From positions 1 to 64,000 of the forward strand of contig NZ_JABUNR010000004.1 in the NCBI RefSeq assembly GCF_013343715.1: a stretch of DNA of 64,000 nucleotides, given 5' to 3'. This stretch comes from Mesobacillus harenae. Its GTDB lineage: Bacteria > Bacillota > Bacilli > Bacillales > Cytobacillaceae. Both the position numbers and the translations under genes were made by a program. The notes under the pieces were generated by a model that was not told the DNA's origin, did not search any database, and saw only the letters and a list, made by a program, of their open reading frames with translations. The number at the start of each line of letters is the position of its first letter. Positions within the stretch are counted from its first letter, which is position 1. Shown here piece by piece: positions 15,925 to 24,374 of the stretch.

Positions 15925-16407
15925 CTAATTTAATTCGGCTTTCAGAGAATGGATAGCATCTATTACCCTTTTAAAGTTTTCCTTATTATTCATGTTATTT
16001 CTGGCATGAAGGAGGACTGGACGGACAGATTCAACTGATCGCCCAAAAGAATTCATCCACTCATAACGAGGGAGCATCCAGGTATGGAAATGATGGGTTG
16101 TATCTTCGTTGTAAAAATAATATACATACTCGATTCCTAAAACTTCTCTTTGTACCTTTCTGATTTTTGCCATTAGATTTATATAATCTGATCTTTCGTT
16201 ATCGTTTAACTCATCCAAGCACTTCAAATGTCTCTTGGAGGCGACAATTACCAAACCTTCTATTGGATAGGCGACATCCTGATGAGCATGAAAAAATTGT
16301 GTTTCGGTGATGACTCCGCCGTCAGGAGCTATAACACCGTTTACCAAAGCGCAGCTAAGACATTCAACTTCAACACTTTGCCCATTTGCTAGAGTGATTT
16401 TTCTCAT
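15925..16407 (-). CDS. HIT-domain protein
   Basis: A 160-residue protein of the histidine triad superfamily. It keeps HHFHTWMLPRY near residue 105, where the family motif is His-x-His-x-His; the third His position is Trp here, so the triad is degenerate and hydrolase activity on dinucleoside polyphosphates is uncertain. A QFFHAHQD segment precedes it. I start at ATG 16407 because GGAGG lies 5 bases upstream; the ATG at 16419 contains that site in its first codons. No partner gene is adjacent. Confidence 0.8.
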   Translation of the reverse strand: MRKITLANGQSVEVECLSCALVNGVIAPDGGVITETQFFHAHQDVAYPIEGLVIVASKRHLKCLDELNDNERSDYINLMAKIRKVQREVLGIEYVYYFYNEDTTHHFHTWMLPRYEWMNSFGRSVESVRPVLLHARNNMNNKENFKRVIDAIHSLKAELN

Positions 16408-16743
16408 ATATTCCTCCATGGAGCTTTTTATTTTATTTTCATGGTATCATATTATCTCGTACTTGTTCATTCATGCTCAGAGGCTGGCTGTCTAACCATA
16501 TAAACTGGAGGGGCATCCGGACTGCTATCGAGTGTGCCCAGTTAAATGGATATATCAAACTAAATTACTGCGTAAAGGTTACAGTGCCGCTTTAGACAGC
16601 TCGAATTATCTGTAATTGCCCAGGCTATATCAAATGCTGGAATTAAACAATTAAATCTCCCAGAGGATACTAGAATTTACTTACCTTCATCCTTAGATTT
16701 AAAAACAAATAGGAAACCTAATAGCTGTATCAAGTTTTTTTTG
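16408..16743. other. Intergenic stretch with a possible decayed coding fragment
   Basis: From 16576 to about 16740 one rightward frame stays open with a protein-like composition (AQAISNAGIKQLNLPEDTR ... LPSSLDLKTNRKP) but lacks a start and ribosome binding site. A bulged hairpin with GGGCA/TGCCC and AACT/AGTT arms lies at 16502-16542. No function assigned. Confidence 0.3.
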
Positions 16744-16772
16744 TTGACAATCATATCGTATCCTCATAAGAT
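16744..16772 (+). promoter_or_regulatory. Sigma-A promoter of the manganese riboswitch
   Basis: TTGACA, exactly 17-base spacer, TAAGAT, about 20 bases before the riboswitch aptamer. Confidence 0.8.
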
Positions 16773-16794
16773 TAAAATATCTTATGTAGCGTTC

Positions 16795-16945
16795 CTAAAG
16801 GGGAGTAGCTTTTACAGCAAAGTCGTCATTCCGGAGTTTATCTCTCGGCTTTGTTGGCAACATTCGTTGTTAGCAAGACCTTTACCAGCTGGTAGAGGTC
16901 TTCTAGTTTTAAGGGCCTTTGCTGTTATTCAGTAAAGGCTCTTTT
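16795..16945 (+). promoter_or_regulatory. yybP-ykoY manganese riboswitch with terminators
   Basis: The aptamer carries the conserved words CTAAAGGGGAGTAGC, GTCGTCATTCCGG and TTAGCAAGACCTTTACC seen in B. subtilis ykoY leaders. The 3' side folds as AGACCTTTACC...GGTAGAGGTCT followed by TCTAGTTTT, and a second hairpin AGGGCCTTTGCTG...CAGTAAAGGCTCTTTT follows at 16911-16945. Mn2+ binding is expected to favour an anti-terminated state and raise expression of the TerC-family gene downstream. Confidence 0.9.
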
Positions 16946-17107
16946 AATTGCTAATCCGCAGACCGGTCGCTCCCATGAGAAGGGGAAAATTAGATAAATG
17001 ATTGGACACGGATAGGTATTAGGGAAATATTGAGAGAATGACAAGCTGCCATTTATCGAATTTTAACAGTAAGACATTAATTCTTTCTAAGGTGAGGAGG
17101 ACTTTTC

Positions 17108-17896
17108 ATGGAAATAGGAATATTATTAGAATATGGTTGGGTTTTGCTGGTGCTTATCGTATTGGAGGGGCTGCTTGCTGCAGATAATGCCCTTGTTTTG
17201 GCGATAATGGTTAAAAACCTGCCTGAAGAACAAAGAAAAAAGGCGTTATTTTACGGTCTTGCCGGTGCGTTTGTATTTAGATTTGCTTCCCTGTTCGCTA
17301 TATCTTTCCTAGTCGATGTCTGGCAGGTACAGGCTATCGGTGCGCTATATTTGTTGTTTATGGCTATTAATCATATAGTCAGAAAGTTAATTAAACACAA
17401 ACCTGAAAAAATAGAAGGCCATACTGGGATAGACAAAAAAGAACTAAAGCAGGCGGGCTTTTGGACAACTGTATTAAAAGTAGAACTTGCAGATATCGCG
17501 TTTGCTGTTGATTCAATTTTGGCCGCTGTTGCACTTGCTGTAGTGCTTCCTAATACCCCGCTTCCGAATATTGGGGGATTGGACGGAGGGAAATTCCTCG
17601 TTATCTTCGCAGGAGGTTTCATTGGGCTGGTTATTATGAGATTCGCGGCTAACTTTTTCGTTAGGTTATTAGAGGAAAAGCCTGGCTTAGAAATTGCTGC
17701 TTTTATGATTGTCGGCTGGGTAGGGGTAAAGCTTGCTGTGTATACCCTTTCCCACCCAGAACTGGCTGTTCTTCCGGAAGAATTTGCACATTCAACTGCC
17801 TGGAAAGTGACTTTCTATGTTGTATTGGTATCAATCGCAGTTGGAGGCTGGTTTTTATCTAAAGAAAAGAATGTTGCTCGAGAAGAGGGACTTTAA
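17108..17896 (+). CDS. ykoY: TerC-family membrane protein (YkoY-like metal exporter)
   Basis: A 262-residue integral membrane protein with about seven helices and the TerC hallmark acidic segments LLAADNALVLAIMV (helix 1) and LADIAFAVDSILAA (mid-protein). Bacterial TerC proteins of this type (MeeY/MeeF, formerly YkoY/YceF) are implicated in Mn2+ export and loading of secreted metalloenzymes. The manganese riboswitch upstream supports that role directly. ATG follows GGTGAGGAGGAC; a terminator follows the stop codon. Confidence 0.92.
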   Translation: MEIGILLEYGWVLLVLIVLEGLLAADNALVLAIMVKNLPEEQRKKALFYGLAGAFVFRFASLFAISFLVDVWQVQAIGALYLLFMAINHIVRKLIKHKPEKIEGHTGIDKKELKQAGFWTTVLKVELADIAFAVDSILAAVALAVVLPNTPLPNIGGLDGGKFLVIFAGGFIGLVIMRFAANFFVRLLEEKPGLEIAAFMIVGWVGVKLAVYTLSHPELAVLPEEFAHSTAWKVTFYVVLVSIAVGGWFLSKEKNVAREEGL

Positions 17897-17901
17897 TCAT
17901 T

Positions 17902-17940
17902 ATAAGGACCTTCACCACTATGGTGAAGGTCCTTATTTTC
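17902..17940 (+). terminator. Terminator after the TerC gene
   Basis: Perfect stem AAGGACCTTCACCA/TGGTGAAGGTCCTT with CTA loop and a T-rich tail. Confidence 0.92.
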
Positions 17941-18222
17941 AATGCGCTGGGTGCCCAATCTTTGTCCTGGGGATTACAAGGCCAATCCAAGGGAGACCCA
18001 ACCTGAGCCTTTTACCGCCGAAGGTTGTTAAAAACTGGGGAACTGGCAAGTGTAACATAGCCATTTGTTATCCGGAATGGTCCTATGTATTGTCACTGGT
18101 TTAATGCTTTTCAATCTCAGATTTTTTTGCTATGCTTCACTAGCATACAAAAGGACGGCAGCTTAAATAGAATGAACTTCAGGAAATATAGGACGTGTAC
18201 ATAGGGGAGGTGGTGTTTTTTT
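17941..18222. other. Intergenic stretch with no recognised feature
   Basis: Moderately GC-rich non-coding sequence; frames here lack ribosome binding sites. A weak hairpin GCTATGC/GCATAC lies near 18130-18150. Confidence 0.4.
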
Positions 18223-18591
18223 GTGAGCTATGCGGTTAAAGCAGTTTTCATTATCATTGGTACTATTTCTATTTTATTGGGCATTTTAGGCATTATAGTT
18301 CCACTCCTTCCAACCACTCCTTTTCTACTGCTGGGTGCAGCCTGTTATGTTAGGGGATCTGAAAAGCTGTATCTTCTGCTCATAAAGAATAAGTGGCTTG
18401 GGGGATATATAGAGGACTTTCGGGTTCGAAAGGGCATATCACAAAAAAATAAAATCCTAAGCCTTTCTGTGCTATGGGTATCTGTTGGAAGTTCTCTATT
18501 CTTTGTGATAACAAGCGGTGTTGCAGCAGTCTTTCTTGTCATTATTGCAGCTGCGGTCAGCGCTTATCTTCTTTCATTTAAAACGCTCTAA
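18223..18591 (+). CDS. YbaN family membrane protein (DUF454)
   Basis: A 122-residue protein with about four hydrophobic helices arranged as hairpins, and the DUF454 signature GILGIIVPLLPTTPFLLLGA followed by a polar ENKWLGGYIEDFR-like loop (here KNKWLGGYIEDFR). Function of the family is unknown; some members sit near heme or stress genes. GTG start after GGGGAGGTGG. Terminator directly downstream. Confidence 0.88.
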   Translation: MSYAVKAVFIIIGTISILLGILGIIVPLLPTTPFLLLGAACYVRGSEKLYLLLIKNKWLGGYIEDFRVRKGISQKNKILSLSVLWVSVGSSLFFVITSGVAAVFLVIIAAAVSAYLLSFKTL

Positions 18592-18602
18592 GGAAAAGAA
18601 AA

Positions 18603-18632
18603 AGCTGCCAGTGTCTCCTGGCAGCTCTTTTT
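18603..18632 (+). terminator. Terminator after the YbaN-like gene
   Basis: Perfect 9-bp hairpin AGCTGCCAG/CTGGCAGCT followed by CTTTTTG. Confidence 0.9.
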
Positions 18633-18663
18633 GTCGTTTAAGAAATATTGTATTTACTATTTA

Positions 18664-19053
18664 CTACGCTGCTTTGATAATAATTTCATCTAGATCAACG
18701 CTCTTTATACCGTCTTCAAAAATAAGCTTTGTTTTAAATTTATAAGATCGTTCTTTATTAGAAGGATATATCGATTCTGGAAGCTGAAAAGAAAAGGTAA
18801 TTGTATTTGATTCCTGTGACCGGATTAACTTTGAGGTTAATATTGTTGATGTTTCAACAGTTGTTTCCGACTCCAAATCGTGATCAATACATACAAGATC
18901 GCATTCAATTCGTTTCATCTTCTGCTCAAAAAGGCCTCCATTTATTAAAAATCTCCCTTTAATGCTTTCTCCGGGAACGTATTGTTCTTTGTTAAGCAAG
19001 AGATCAATTTTGGCTGAACCTATACCTAACCGGCACATGTATTTTTTTAGCAC
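18664..19053 (-). CDS. Short Spo0M-like sporulation-control protein
   Basis: The 129-residue protein matches the N-terminal arrestin-like beta-sandwich of Spo0M (SpoOM family), with GIGSAKIDLLLNKEQYVPGE and the FSFQLPESIYPS strand pair. B. subtilis Spo0M is about twice as long, so this is a single-domain version. Spo0M affects sporulation control and cell physiology through an unknown mechanism. GTG start follows GGGGGGAATAACCA at good spacing. The gene faces the YbaN gene tail to tail. Confidence 0.78.
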   Translation of the reverse strand: MLKKYMCRLGIGSAKIDLLLNKEQYVPGESIKGRFLINGGLFEQKMKRIECDLVCIDHDLESETTVETSTILTSKLIRSQESNTITFSFQLPESIYPSNKERSYKFKTKLIFEDGIKSVDLDEIIIKAA

Positions 19054-19883
19054 TGGTTATTCCCCCCTGAAGCTGCAGTAAAAGTAGAATGTAGCTGCAT
19101 CTGTACATAAAGTATTTCTCTGGACGTAAATAAGAATGCCATAAAGGTAGCATTTTGTACAGAGGCTTACTGAAAAAAATTATGAAGAAGGCTGACCTGA
19201 GTTTTGAGGATTTTATTGTCTAAAGGCTTGTAAAGGTTCCGTCCACTTATAAAATTATCATTTTTAAGCCCAGTGGTAACAAGAAGCAGGATTTTCTGAT
19301 TTTGAAAAGCATTCTCACGTGATTAAATTAAGGATACATACCCGTAGGATATCCCCATAAAATAATTGGTTTTATGGATATACCCTCCAAATTTGGCTAG
19401 TAAATACAATGTTCCCTTCTCTAACTAAAAAAAAACTTATAAGGAAAATTACTATAAGTTTGTAGCCTAATTGTAACAAAATGTTCATTTTTTTCTGTTT
19501 TCAAATGGATTTAAGATTAAAACATACTATATGATGGAATAAGAATACTATGGTACGAATTGACGGGGTACGATTTGCGCTTTTTGTTCATCATTAGACC
19601 CTAGCGACCAATATACTTAGCCCATCCACCTAAACAAGCCAGCATTGTAAATTTCTCTCTTTATGTTTACTATGCAGTCGATGTGCCCCAGGCCATCGAC
19701 GCTAAACGGGCGCTTACGGGATTTGTAATAGGTAATGAAAAGTTAAATGACTAAGAGGTTAATCTTCGCGGAACGAGCATTTGTTTGCTTGTCCGAAGGT
19801 GCTTACGCTTTCAAAAAGATAATGGCAGACAAAATAGCATATGCTATAATCACTTTAACTCAATATTAGAATAGGGGATATAT
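19054..19883. other. 830-base non-coding stretch with hairpins and short repeats
   Basis: No ORF with translation signals. Inverted repeats: GGATATCCCCATAAAA/TTTTATGGATATACC at 19347-19385 and AAACTTATA/TATAAGTTT at about 19432-19463. At 19702-19725 AACGGGCGCTTACGGGATTTGT resembles 15898-15918 (AACGGGCGCTTGCGTATTTGT), and GTGCTTACGCTTT at about 19798 is a further partial match. These look like degenerate copies of an interspersed repeat. Confidence 0.5.
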
Positions 19884-20729
19884 ATGACACTTCAAAATGA
19901 TATTGCTTGGATTACAGACAGTACAGCTTCACTTTCAGAAGAGTTCATAAAAAATAATCACATATATGTTGTTCCTTTAAGTATCATTTTTGGTGAAAAG
20001 TCTTTCCGAGAAGGAATTGATATAAAGGAAGAAAGTTTTTATCAAATGCTGGCAGAATCTAAACAGCTCCCAAAAACTTCACAGCCGGCTATTGGCGAGT
20101 TTGTGGAATTGTTTAAGGAGTTGAAAGAAAAGTACAAGCATGCTATTGCCGTTCATGCATCCAGCTCCCTGACTGGGACATATCAAGGGTCTCTTACTGC
20201 TTCCAGTATGGTTGAATATGATGTAGATGTCATTGACTCTAAAATTGGCTCTTACCCACTAGGACGAATGGTTGAAAGAGGAATAGAGCTTCAGAAACAG
20301 GGTAAAACATACGAAGAAATCGTATCTTATCTAAGGACACTGCCTGACAAAGCTCGATTAGTCATGTCACCAGGCAGTCTTGAACAGCTCCACAAGGGAG
20401 GAAGGCTTTCAACCACGCAAGTTTTTATTGGAAGCTTGATCAAATTAAAGCTTATTGTTCAATTTGATGATGGAAAAGTAGTGCTTTTTGATAAAATAAG
20501 AACTGAAAAAAAGGTAAAGGAACGTTTATTTAATATCTTTAAAGAAGCTTCCCACCTTGTAAAAGAGGCTAGCGTGATCCACGCTAATATAAAAGAAACG
20601 GCAGAGGAATGGCGCAGCGAACTGCAGACCTTGTATCCGCATATTTCTTTTACGACTACGATGTTCAGCCCTGTCCCTGGAACTCATACTGGTCAAGGAA
20701 CCATTGGCCTCGCCTGGATAAATGAATAA
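19884..20729 (+). CDS. DegV family fatty-acid-binding protein
   Basis: A 281-residue EDD-fold protein with the N-terminal motif WITDSTASLSEEF, PKTSQPAIGEF, ASSSLTGTYQ and the C-terminal SPVPGTHTGQGTIGLAW. DegV/FakB proteins bind a fatty acid and present it to the FakA kinase, which phosphorylates it for phospholipid synthesis. No fakA is adjacent, so this is a free-standing FakB-type paralogue; its preferred fatty acid cannot be inferred. ATG follows a modest AGGGGA site. Confidence 0.93.
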   Translation: MTLQNDIAWITDSTASLSEEFIKNNHIYVVPLSIIFGEKSFREGIDIKEESFYQMLAESKQLPKTSQPAIGEFVELFKELKEKYKHAIAVHASSSLTGTYQGSLTASSMVEYDVDVIDSKIGSYPLGRMVERGIELQKQGKTYEEIVSYLRTLPDKARLVMSPGSLEQLHKGGRLSTTQVFIGSLIKLKLIVQFDDGKVVLFDKIRTEKKVKERLFNIFKEASHLVKEASVIHANIKETAEEWRSELQTLYPHISFTTTMFSPVPGTHTGQGTIGLAWINE

Positions 20730-20806
20730 GTGTACTTATTAAAGTCTAGCTAACTTATTAATAAGTGATTATGTTAAAAATCTACCCAGCAGAACGAAAA
20801 CAAACG

Positions 20807-20840
20807 AACCCAGCTATTATAATGATGGCTGGGTTTTTCT
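20807..20840 (+). terminator. Terminator after the DegV gene
   Basis: AACCCAGC/GCTGGGTT stem extended by ATnAT pairs, followed by TTTTT. Confidence 0.85.
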
Positions 20841-20953
20841 ATGGACAGAATTCTGTCAAAAAGATATGAAGATTGCGTGACACAAATGGCAAGAGGCCTT
20901 CAGTATGTTTCAAATACACTATAATGATGATGTATAACAAATGGAGGTGCCTT

Positions 20954-21274
20954 ATGAACGTGCTAACTATCGTGGAACTGGAAAACCGGGAAGTTGAAGA
21001 AATGTCAGGTGCTAAGCTAGTTTTCATTCAGGAACAAATAGATTCTAATATTATTGAAACTTGTGTTGAATGCTTTAAATATGAAGGATCTGATGAATGT
21101 ATCCCAACAGAAGACGCCATGCAGACGGTATTTAACAAATTGAAGGAAAACGGGACTATACCTGCACATATAAAGGACTTTTCCTATGAAATGCCATCGT
21201 GCGAAAGATTAAAAAAAGCTGTTTATGATGATGCAGACATGCCGCAAAAGGTAGTTTTCTCTTTCGTTTTCTAA
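20954..21274 (+). CDS. Conserved hypothetical protein (106 residues)
   Basis: Soluble acidic protein of unknown family, opening MNVLTIVELENREVEEMSG and containing the CVEC pair near residue 34 and further Cys residues (ECIP, SCER). The paired cysteines might bind a metal or form a disulfide, but there is no recognisable domain. The ATG at 20954 lies 6 bases after GGAGGTG; the longer upstream frame has no such site. A TATAAT hexamer at 20919-20924 could be the -10 element. Isolated gene. Confidence 0.75.
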   Translation: MNVLTIVELENREVEEMSGAKLVFIQEQIDSNIIETCVECFKYEGSDECIPTEDAMQTVFNKLKENGTIPAHIKDFSYEMPSCERLKKAVYDDADMPQKVVFSFVF

Positions 21275-21591
21275 AAAATGTATTTGAATCTCCAATACCT
21301 GCCCTTCTTTTAAGCTTTCTGCCGTTTTCATGAAGAGAATTTCAGCCTTAGGATTTAACAGTTATACTGAAAAATGAAAATAAACATTGATTAGTGATTC
21401 TGTTGTGAAGGACAAAATACGAATTCGTATAGAAAATTTGCACCTGAGTTAAAAAGCAAATTGGTAAGTAAATTAATAAAGAAAATGCTTGGAGATATAT
21501 GCTCCAAGCATTTTTTATGCAATCTTATGGAAGGTAAGCATCCAAGATAGTCTTATTACGATTCATAATTCCTGCTCTACCCCAACCATAA

Positions 21592-21828
21592 AAAAGCGAA
21601 TTCTCACTGACCAGAGGAGGGAATCTGCATGGTTGATAAATAAGCGGAGAAATTCCTCTTATTTAGAAAAAGCATGAAAAATAGCTTAAATAGAGGGAAA
21701 GGTTCCGCCTATTTGCTCCAAAAACATGAAAATCGATCATTTTGTTTTACTTAACGGGAAAACTTCCGCTTATAACCCAGAACCGAGCTCTATCCTGCAG
21801 TATAACGGAGAATTCTCCGCTTATTTTA
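21592..21828 (+). repeat. Array of four spaced imperfect palindromes
   Basis: Related palindromic units start at 21641, 21691, 21751 and 21801 (50-60 base period), each of the form TTAACGGGAAAACTTCCGCT or variant (for example TAACGGAGAATTCTCCGCTT). The linkers share AAAACATGAAAA-like words. A fifth half-unit, AAAGCGAATTCTCACTGA, lies at 21592. There is no ORF with a ribosome binding site; the block fills most of a 700-base gap between two genes. Confidence 0.7.
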
Positions 21829-21981
21829 TAGATCACTGGTTACTGAATTAAGGATAAGCATAGCAATTAGCATATAAACTCTACGATGACAAAGATTCAT
21901 GCCCAATAGACTGCTAATTGGTGTGCTAATCATTTTTCTATTCGAAAACCGAACCCGTTAGTCATCATTTCGATCAGCGTT

Positions 21982-22515
21982 TTATTTTTGGATACCAACC
22001 ATATCTATGATAAATGGGACAGCGGCTAAGAGAGAGTCGGCGGAAGCATCAGCTGCTGATTCATCTGTTCCGATAAAAACTGTCTTGCAGCCAGCCTTTT
22101 TTCCTGCTTCAATATCCCGCTCATGATCGCCAACCATTACACTTCCGCTAAGATTAATATCATAACGCTTTGCTAGGTCAATTAGCATACCAGCATTCGG
22201 CTTACGGCATTCGCAGCCTGCTTTGGGTTTATGAGGACAGTAAACAATTTCTTTAATCTTACCCCCGCTCTGTCCCAGAAGTGATGACAAGCGATCATGA
22301 ATTTTCAGCAGGTTTTTTTCCTTTAAAAAGCCAAGACCCACACCGCCCTGGTTGGTGACTATAAAGATATCGCAGCCAGTTTCGCTAAGGATTGCCACCG
22401 CTTCAGCAGCCCCCTCTAATAGATAAAGTTCTTCAGGCCGATTAACAAATTTAACACGGCTTGTTAAAACCTCATTCAACACACCGTCCCGATCGAGAAA
22501 AATAGCATTATTCAA
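21982..22515 (-). CDS. HAD-IIIA phosphatase, GmhB-like
   Basis: A 177-residue HAD phosphatase. It has the catalytic loop FLDRDGVLN with Asp8 and Asp10, the second motif VTNQGGVGLG, the zinc-binding loop CPHKPKAGCECRKP and the last motif MVGDHERDIEAGKKAG. That combination is typical of D-glycero-manno-heptose-1,7-bisphosphate 7-phosphatase (GmhB) and histidinol-phosphatase relatives. No heptose genes are adjacent, so the substrate is open. The nearest GGAGG is 13-15 bases before ATG 22515, a little far. Confidence 0.87.
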   Translation of the reverse strand: MNNAIFLDRDGVLNEVLTSRVKFVNRPEELYLLEGAAEAVAILSETGCDIFIVTNQGGVGLGFLKEKNLLKIHDRLSSLLGQSGGKIKEIVYCPHKPKAGCECRKPNAGMLIDLAKRYDINLSGSVMVGDHERDIEAGKKAGCKTVFIGTDESAADASADSLLAAVPFIIDMVGIQK

Positions 22516-22595
22516 GGTTGCAGCTTCCTCCAGTCATTTAGATTTCTGTCCTAAGCCAGGAACATGTTTAGGATTCTCTTGTTATTATTGGCTTT

Positions 22596-23270
22596 CTAGG
22601 TTTTTCTAAAACTGCCAGTTTTCTCATCCCAATGAAGAATTGCATCAGCCTGTTTATGTCTCGAAACGAAAGAATTGTCTGTGAGCCAAAAACGCCATGG
22701 ATAATTAACCGCTTCTCCTGAATTTTCAATACCAATACGCTTACCTTGGGAAATGGACTGAGGCTTAAAACCTGCTGTTATATAAAGAGGTGGCTTTGTA
22801 AATGCGCGCCCGTAGTCTGTCATATTTATGCCCAAAGCCCTAGTCAGCTTGCCAGGACCGTTTGTAAGGCTTTTTAAATCAGAAATACCTCTGCGCTGCT
22901 TCATAAGATCAATTCCGGCTAAAGGTTCTAAAGCTCGGATGAGAACTGCTTCAGGGTGATTTTTAAACCCGCTTACAACATTTACGAGACAGTGGGTATG
23001 CATTAAATAGGTATAGGACATTCCCGCGTTTTGGAACATAACTTCCGTTCGTTTTGTCCGCCTGTTATTGAAGCTGTGTGCAGCCTGATCCTCAGGCCCA
23101 ATATAGGCTTCTGTTTCAACGATAATCCCTGAAGTAAGACCTGCTTCTGTCTCTTTTACAAGCACAGTGCCTAGGAGAACCTGGGCGAGATCTAATGTAG
23201 GCAACAGATAACATTCCTCTGGAATCGGGTTGGAACCTAATTCCCTATTTTCTTTATTAGTATCTTTCAT
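22596..23270 (-). CDS. DNA-3-methyladenine glycosylase (AAG/MPG family)
   Basis: The 224-residue protein matches the mammalian-type alkyladenine DNA glycosylase family found in Bacillus: LGTVLVKE, IVETEAYIGPEDQAAHSFNNRRTKR with the catalytic Glu in VETEAY, MSYTYLMHTHCLVNVV, and LTNGPGKLTRALGI. It removes 3-methyladenine and related alkylated or deaminated bases to start base-excision repair. ATG start follows GGGGGAAGATT. It lies 80 bases upstream of the HAD gene on the same strand and may be co-transcribed with it. Confidence 0.93.
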   Translation of the reverse strand: MKDTNKENRELGSNPIPEECYLLPTLDLAQVLLGTVLVKETEAGLTSGIIVETEAYIGPEDQAAHSFNNRRTKRTEVMFQNAGMSYTYLMHTHCLVNVVSGFKNHPEAVLIRALEPLAGIDLMKQRRGISDLKSLTNGPGKLTRALGINMTDYGRAFTKPPLYITAGFKPQSISQGKRIGIENSGEAVNYPWRFWLTDNSFVSRHKQADAILHWDEKTGSFRKT

Positions 23271-23406
23271 AATCTTCCCCCTTAAAACAGATCCAGTAAT
23301 GGTTTACCCTATTTTCAAGAATGAAATTGCAAAATGGTCCATTTTTGTTTTAATTGGAGCTGTTAAGTATAATTACACTGATTAGTTTACATAGGAGGTT
23401 AACAGA

Positions 23407-24231
23407 TTGGGAGAAAAACAAGTCGGCTATATTGGCTGCGGTAAAATGGCGCAGGCCATGATTGCTGGAATGATTAAGTCAAAGGTCTACAAACCGGATC
23501 ATATCATGGTGAGCGCACTGACTGATCACACATTAGCATTGGTAAAGGAACGCTTTACCATAAGAGTAACTAGGGATAATAAAGAGGTTGCACGTGAGTC
23601 GGATCTAATTATTCTTGCTGTTAAGCCTGGTCAGTACGAATCTATTCTATCTGAAATTAAGGATGAGATTGGCCAGAGCATAATTATCACGATTGCCGTT
23701 GGTGTAACTCTGGGCCAAATAGAAAATCATCTTGGCAGAGAGGTAAAGGCTGTTCGAACAATGCCCAACACCCCTTCACTTGTCGGTGAGGGAATGAGTG
23801 CAATTTGTCCGAATCAATCGATGACTGCGGAAGAAACCAAGGATGTACTTAGGCTTTTTAACTGTTTTGGCAAAACCGAAACTGTAGTTGAAAAGAATAT
23901 GGATTTAATACCGGCTATCAGTGGGTCTTCACCTGCTTATGTTTATATGTTCATTGAGGCTATGGCAGATGGCGGTGTCTTGCAAGGAATCCCTAGAGAC
24001 CAAGCATACAGGCTTGCCGCCCAGGCAGTACTAGGTGCTGCAAAAATGGTCTTGGACACAGGGGAGCATCCAGCAAAACTAAAGGATGATGTGTGTACAC
24101 CTGGAGGGGCGACAATAGAAGCAGTAGCCTCATTAGAGAAGACAGGATTCCGCACTTCAGTTATTACAGCTATGGAAAAATGCACGGAAAAATCGAGCAG
24201 ACTACATAATCAAGCTGAAAAAGGGTCATAG
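23407..24231 (+). CDS. proC: Pyrroline-5-carboxylate reductase
   Basis: ProC catalyses the last step of proline synthesis, NAD(P)H-dependent reduction of pyrroline-5-carboxylate. The 274-residue protein has the dinucleotide-binding motif YIGCGKMAQAMIAG at its N-terminus, RTMPNTPSLVGEGMSA in the centre, and the family signature CTPGGATIEAVASLEKTGFR near the C-terminus. The start is TTG 23407, 5-6 bases after ATAGGAGG. It is transcribed away from the divergent glycosylase gene. Confidence 0.94.
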   Translation: MGEKQVGYIGCGKMAQAMIAGMIKSKVYKPDHIMVSALTDHTLALVKERFTIRVTRDNKEVARESDLIILAVKPGQYESILSEIKDEIGQSIIITIAVGVTLGQIENHLGREVKAVRTMPNTPSLVGEGMSAICPNQSMTAEETKDVLRLFNCFGKTETVVEKNMDLIPAISGSSPAYVYMFIEAMADGGVLQGIPRDQAYRLAAQAVLGAAKMVLDTGEHPAKLKDDVCTPGGATIEAVASLEKTGFRTSVITAMEKCTEKSSRLHNQAEKGS

Positions 24232-24374
24232 TGCTACAGCAGGACATCACCCGCCAGCATAGAAAGAAGAAAAAGAATGAGGGAATAGCTGTTTTTTATA
24301 TCAAAAATTTAATAACGGGTTTATAATCTTCTTATCTTTAATCATTCTAAGGTTAACAAGGAGAATAAACATTC

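Noticed and set aside
21592..21828. CRISPR array
   Set aside because: Units vary in sequence, linkers are partly conserved, and no cas genes are present.
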